Of a stretch of 64,000 nucleotides of DNA, positions 58,890 to 64,000 are shown piece after piece. The position numbers and the translations under genes were made by a program. This stretch comes from Eretmocerus hayati (lineage: Eukaryota; Arthropoda; Insecta; Hymenoptera; Aphelinidae). Each line of letters begins with the position of its first letter. Position 1 is the first letter of the stretch. The stretch covers positions 12,469,268-12,533,267 of the forward strand of contig CM056744.1 of assembly GCA_029851415.1 (NCBI GenBank), in the 5' to 3' direction. Under the pieces are notes generated by a model, which was given only the letters and a program-made list of their open reading frames with translations, did not search any database and was not told the origin of the DNA.

Positions 58890-60333
58890 TTAAGCGAGAG
58901 AATTATTGATTTGTGTGGCGTAGAACAAAAGATTTTTTCCATCTTCATCCTCAACCTTAATATCAGCTCCTTGCTCTAAAAGTAGCTCAACAATGTCCTT
59001 ACTACATCCTGATACAGCAAACTACCGATATAAGAATGATGAGATATGGTGATTTCAGTATTGAATCATCATGAAAATCACTAAAGTACACTTCATTGAG
59101 ATTGTCTCTATGTGTCGCGGAGATGATGTTCAGCATATACAAATCATTCTCAAACATTCAGTCGAAACCTTGTATTGGGTGACCTTGAGAAATTTGGGTG
59201 AAAAATCAGTGATTCTGATAATGAGTAGAATCTCTCATGAAATCAAGAAATGAAGTCACAATAGTAACACGTTTACAATGCAGTCAACTCTCCACAAAGT
59301 AAAATTATTTGATGTCTAACAGCATTTGGACCATGGCACTAGAGTAGTATGGAGGTAGAGTTCAGCATCTTATGAATTAACAAATTCAACCCAGTAAGGT
59401 ACTCTTCAAGAAGGAATGACTTAAATCAGAATCAGGAACCAAACAAAAGTAAAGTAAATGTTATGAACTTACTTGGAGGGGTGACCCAGTACACTGCTTC
59501 GTTATGTTAACATCTGCTCCAGCATCTATCATATTTTTCACAACTTCAATATTGCCACCACTAGCAGCACTAGCAAGAGGAGAAATATTATCCACATCCA
59601 TGATATTCAGTTGAGCGCCTAGGTCCAATACCAGTTTCACCATTTCCCACCAGCACCAATCATCTTTAGCAACAAAGTGCAAAAAAGTGGATTTCCTCTT
59701 TCCTGTGATGTTAATATCAGCGCCAGCATCAGCCATCTGCTTCACCATATTATAACGATGATCACGTCCAGAGATATACATGTAGGCAATGTGAAGAACT
59801 GATCTATCAGAAAGATCAAGACAATTTAATTGTGCACCTGCTTGTAAGAAATATTTGACCAATTCAAAATCATCGACAGCAACAGCTTGGTGTACGCAAG
59901 TGCTTGGCAAGCCATCGTCGACTACTGTCACACCAGCGTTCATCAGCATTTTTACCATACTCCATCGAGTATCATGATCTTTGATAGAAGAAGCTAAGTG
60001 TAAAGGTCCATATCCATAACTGTTCATGCAGTCTAGATCTGGTTTGGCCTTGAGAACCAGGTTTATCATCTCTATGTTACCAAGGGCGATGGAATTGAGA
60101 TAAGCAGGGTAAGGTCCTGGTTGGACTTTGTGGTTTTGACATTCGCAACCACCCTCGTGGCTTTCGATGCGACGAATGTTGACAGGTTCCTCAAAGCGAT
60201 ATTTGAAACCAGACTCGACGATACCACACACAGTGACGAGATCGTTTCGTTTGATTCCTTCGTTCATACTTTCCTTCAGATTATTGTAGATCGGATCGGC
60301 GACTGCCACAGCAGCATCTTCGTTGTCAACCAT
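58890..60333 (-). CDS. Ankyrin-repeat protein, 330 residues, two exons
   Basis: Exon 1 is 60333-59473 and exon 2 is 59021-58890, joined at a phase-0 GTAAGT donor (CTCCAA/GTAAGT) to an acceptor ending GGTAG. Seven to eight ankyrin repeats follow a ~70-residue N-terminal part, with cores such as GYGPLHLASSIK, STCVHQAVAVDDFELVKYFL, SPLASAASGGNIEVVKNMI and SGCSKDIVELLLEQGADI. The start is set at ATG 60333 (MVDNEDAAVAV); the upstream open frame to 60453 has no ATG. Ankyrin repeats bind protein partners; no catalytic or membrane domain is visible, so the role is unknown. The protein ends soon after the last repeat (NNSLA). Intron length is 451 bp. A 5' non-coding exon may exist. Confidence 0.85.
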
Positions 60334-60653
60334 TATCTTGGATGACAGATGAGAAATTAACTTGATGAGGAAATTCGTGATAGGAAACGTGCAAAGAGTA
60401 ACCAAGCTCAGTTGCTGACTATATCCAAACACTGAAGATGGACAGCGATTCACCTAATTACGTTTTACCAACGAATATAAGTACTGATGTCTGCATTGAA
60501 AACTGCCAAAAACTGCGTTGTATACGCGAGCCACAAATTGCGTCGTTTCGAACAAGTACTCACTCTCTTTGTTCAAATTGTTCATCTGCTTCTGCTACTG
60601 CCGTGACTGTGGAAGTGGAGTCGATACATCAGAATAGGGTAAAACTCTACTTT

Positions 60654-60682
60654 TCCTTTTTTTTTTTTTTTTTTTTTTTCTC
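60654..60682 (-). repeat. Poly-T run (21 or more T)
   Basis: A long T run just upstream of the ankyrin gene may be the A tail of a retroposed fragment on the minus strand or slippage. No target duplication was seen. Confidence 0.4.
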
Positions 60683-60699
60683 GAGAAATTAAAAAACAC

Positions 60700-62769
60700 G
60701 TTCATTTTGCGAACAATGAGTTGTATCGCACAAGTATTTTAAAGATGATATTTTTGACGAGATTTGATAGAGGAGATATTTTTGAAGTGATTACGATTTT
60801 GTGAAATAATGAATTATTATGCAATTACATCCGAATAATTTGTTACCGTGCTATTATGAGGGTGCAATAAGACGTCGTTTTCACAGGTGAGTATCATCAT
60901 AAAATATTTTTGATAATTTTTTTGTCGGACGAGTATTAATTTTCCTCTCACGCACAGGAGGTCTCGAAAATCATCTATCGTAGAATAAATTGTGCATGTT
61001 TTTGTAATTGCATTTCCTCTACTACAAAATGATGATACAGGGATAAAGAATCTGGTTCAGCAGCTATGGTTTTAAAATTTTTGGATCATCTTGGTGAGTT
61101 ATATAAGAGATGGGGAATCCTTTTTCTTGGTATTCTGGGATCATAAACCGTTGAGATGAAATTTGTTGTTTTTAGACATTTTATTGAGCGATTCGAGCTT
61201 TTAAGGAGGCTCGAGCACTTTTTAATAAAACATTTGTTTTGGGCGCAAGTGGGCTTAAACTATAGCTAAAACTACTAGAAATGTAAAACCGTTGAAAAAA
61301 TATGGGGTCAACCACCAAAATCGTGAGCAAATTAACTTCGAAAATTATTTCTGATTACACGTAACCTTATGGGCCAGACGCGTTAAGATGAGATTGCGGG
61401 CTAACTATTCATATGATTTCTGTTCTGACCAAAGGAAACAGTTCTTTTATCCATTCCCTATAAATTGATACCAGGAAAACCATGGGTCAACCATCAAAAT
61501 TTCGAGAAAATTAAAGTGAAAGGAAAAAAGCTAGCGTTGCAGCCAGCGCTTGCATTGTGAGTATTACCTATGTATAGCGCCAATGACGCGGTGGAAGGGG
61601 AAAAGGCGCGCGGGGCCCCGTGCTTGGTACGCTCCTACGCGCTCGAGCCTCCTTAACGGTAATGACATTAATACCTATGTGTCAGAATTCTACCAGGGTG
61701 ATTGATGGTTAATAATTCGAGGGTTCAAGATTACACACGCGTCAGGTTTTGTTGCTAAAGTATATTTCCAGAGTGACGAGGAAATTCACCGCAGCGCAAA
61801 AGCTCAATTCAATAGTCCATGAATCGAACAACATAATCCTGGTCACTTTCTTCTATACTTCAAGGTGACATTGCAAAAGGCTTGTACTAAAAAATCATTT
61901 AGCTTAAGCGTTTAATTAAACGAGTGAACACAGCTCTTTTGGATGTGTTGCGTATCGAAGATGAACCGTTATTGTTATTATCATTATTATAAATATTATT
62001 ATTATTGGTTACTTTGAGTTGAAAAAGTGTTCCTCAACACGTTCACTGCCAAGGAAATTTTTCGTGATTTCATTTCTGTCGTGAATTGAACTTTTCTGAT
62101 TCGCAAACACATTCGTATGGCGCTATAAACGTTTCACTGCTTCATAAATAATTCATATCCTTGGCAAAGTAAATCGACATTGTAAATTTCGATTGGAGGT
62201 AGTTTTTGAGAAATTATAACTCGTCAAATATTCAGAAATGAAAAGGTGGGCCCACCGATGGGATCCATAGCAGTGTTCGTGCTCATATTTTCTTGGATAA
62301 ATCGTGACGTATGTACAAGCCACTCCTGATCGCTCTAAAACGATCAGATCAGATTTTTGGCTCAAATATTGTAAAAATGTGTTTTTATAATGTGCGATGG
62401 GTGCAGGAAAACTGGGTGAAAACCTCTTCCAATCTTTTGATCATCCAGACGGGTGAAACTAGAGTACATACCAGTCAGCAACAACATATAGAATTCTTGA
62501 AGAATACTTGAAGAATCTAAAAGTATTCTACAACTGGTTCTTGAAGAGTTGCAAAAGAGTTTTTGCATGCGTCACCGAAATGAGTTTTTGCGGGAATCTG
62601 GGAAAACTTAGATGTAAATACAAGTTTCCAAGTTTTACAGCCTCCGTGTAAATATTTTCGCGTCTTCTCTGATCCGTGTTTGTATAATTGAATGAGACGT
62701 AGTAAAGTGGGCAACAGAAGAACACCATCAGAAGAACTTCCTCCACAAATTTAGATCATCATTGGTCAG
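60700..62769. other. Gene-free stretch with ATT microsatellite
   Basis: No exon is recognised. A short (ATT)n microsatellite lies at about 61975-62012. A slightly GC-rich patch with GAAAAGGCGCGCGGGGCCCC is at 61595-61650. Confidence 0.5.
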
Positions 62770-63257
62770 TTATACTGATTTCATGGATACCATTGTAGTA
62801 AAGTAACTGGTCGATAACTTGATCAGCTATAATTGAAACGAAAACAAAGTCAATATATCACGTTTAAGAAAAAAATCTAATGAATAAAAATTAGAGATCA
62901 CCAACTTGAGCAAACGACTCCAAAGAAAGGACACAGATTTTACAAGCAGTCAAATAGGATAATCGTTGTGATCTCTGCATTATCAATAATAGTGACTGTC
63001 GATCTTTTGGGCGTGCGAGATACCAATCACTGAGATATCTGTAGATATTCATTGATTTTGATAAATCTTGATGAGAATTGTTGTTATTAGATTGTGAGAA
63101 GATAAATTCAAGTTTCACACATGGAATCTTGGACTTTCTCACTGTAGTCGATGATCCTCTGGCCTAACCAGTTCAGTACCAACAAGAAAATACAGATGCC
63201 TATCATAAGACCTACCATAGAGCATTTTCTCAGTAAAGATGCTTCTGCTGCGAGTAT
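62770..63257 (-). CDS. Odorant receptor 2, last three exons (5' partial)
   Basis: Exons on the minus strand are 63257-63121 (TM6, MVGLMIGICIFLLVLNWLGQ), 63038-62906 (YLSDWYLARPKDRQSLLLIM, LSLESFAQ) and 62826-62770 (LIKLSTSYFTTMVSM, TAA). They have the same lengths (137 and 133 nt), phases and donors as the last exons of receptor 1, so the two are tandem duplicates. The earlier exons were not found up to base 64000 and should lie beyond the edge. A sequence variant worth noting is RSQRLSYLTACKIC, with two cysteines near the start of TM7 where receptor 1 has LTAGKIL. Confidence 0.88.
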
Positions 63258-63554
63258 CTGGAATGAGAAATATGTCCAGAACTTCATTGAAGATGAAGAT
63301 ACATTTTGTATTTGTAGTGATCTCAGAACTAGAATATTTTGAGCTATCAATTTCATTTTCTCTGATATGTGACCCGTTAGACTTGCCAGAAGATTTCATT
63401 CCACAACCCTTTTGTGAGACCGAAAAATATCTTCAACAGAGACAGGCCATATGGAATCAAATGGAAATAATCCTGCTTGGGAATTGCTTACATATACTTT
63501 GTTTTTTCAGGCGATGAAGTTGACGATACTCACGAGGAACACCCAGGGGTTGTG

Positions 63555-63720
63555 GAACACGGATTTTGCTGAAACTCTGGGGATAGTCTCCTTTTACCGC
63601 GGAAAGATGAAACCCAGAGCTGTACTTGCAAATGCCCAACTGTTTTCGAGCTGCAGCTCATAACATTAGCATTACAAGTATATCTATATATGTAGAAATC
63701 CCAGAAACTTTCGACTTTTG
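63555..63720. repeat. Single diverged arm of the intron-2 foldback family
   Basis: GGATTTTGCTGAAACTCTGG, CGAGCTGCAGCTC and CATTAGCATTACAAGTATAT match, with changes, the left arm and centre of the foldback at 2771-3088. Confidence 0.6.
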
Positions 63721-64000
63721 CTGTCATTGCACCATCATTTGGGCTGTGTGACGTGTAATGAGGCCTGACCAGTCAAATTTTCTTTGTTTGGATGCCCCGA
63801 AAGTGGACACCAAATTTGAAGTGGATTGGTGGATGTGGATAGATGGAGCCGCTCAAGTGCGAGAAAATACCCAAAAGTCGACAAAATGACGTGTCACTCG
63901 GCTCAACTCTCAAAATTCGTTAAGCTCTCGTGGTTTTAGCGCACCACAGCAGGCTCTGTAACTTCGCGGGCATATTTCTTATGATCCAAAGTTATGATTT

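Noticed and set aside
60334..60453. 40-residue N-terminal extension of the ankyrin protein
   Set aside because: It has no ATG, only a GTG at its upper end. The first ATG at 60333 gives a sensible start.

Overview
The window reads as nuclear DNA of an insect. The genes are cut by many short GT-AG introns, the base composition is AT-rich, the 7-transmembrane odorant receptors are of the insect-only type, and the repeats (an R1-type non-LTR element, a Penelope-like element, many terminal-inverted-repeat and foldback elements) fit an insect. The receptor tail motifs and their exon phases look hymenopteran to me, possibly a parasitoid wasp, but that is an impression and not a proof.

Layout. (1) Bases 1-25671, plus strand: the last ~2,900 codons of an axonemal dynein heavy chain, probably DNAH6-type, in about 44 exons that join in frame from the window edge to a stop codon. 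The linker tail, AAA1-AAA6, the coiled-coil stalk with microtubule-binding tip, and the C-terminal domain can all be read. The larger introns carry non-autonomous transposons and foldback repeats. (2) 25672-36453: gene-free and repeat-rich. It holds a young 5'-truncated R1-clade insertion with a perfect 15-bp target duplication, a GC-rich block with a ~57-bp tandem repeat, inverted repeats, a decayed second copy of the dynein 3' end, and a mutated Penelope-like element sitting inside that copy. (3) 36454-53625, minus strand: one odorant receptor gene spread over about 17 kb. Eight of about nine expected exons are recognised with matching splice phases, and its introns are swollen by palindromic elements. 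(4) 53626-58889: no confident gene; one 1.08-kb TA-flanked element. (5) 58890-60333, minus strand: a two-exon ankyrin-repeat gene of 330 residues. (6) 62770-63257, minus strand: the last three exons of a second odorant receptor, a close paralogue of the first, whose 5' part lies beyond the right edge.

Functionally the dynein belongs to the inner arms of motile axonemes (in insects, sperm flagella and chordotonal cilia). The two receptors are ligand-gated ion-channel subunits that would work with the co-receptor Orco in olfactory neurons. The dynein and the first receptor are convergent (tail to tail). No multi-gene system such as a defence island or biosynthetic cluster is visible. The most unusual material is repetitive: a set of hairpin insertions that appear to share a core and outer flank while their stem sequences differ, and the decayed duplicate of the dynein terminus split by a Penelope-like insertion. 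Exon borders were read by eye and may be off by one or two bases.
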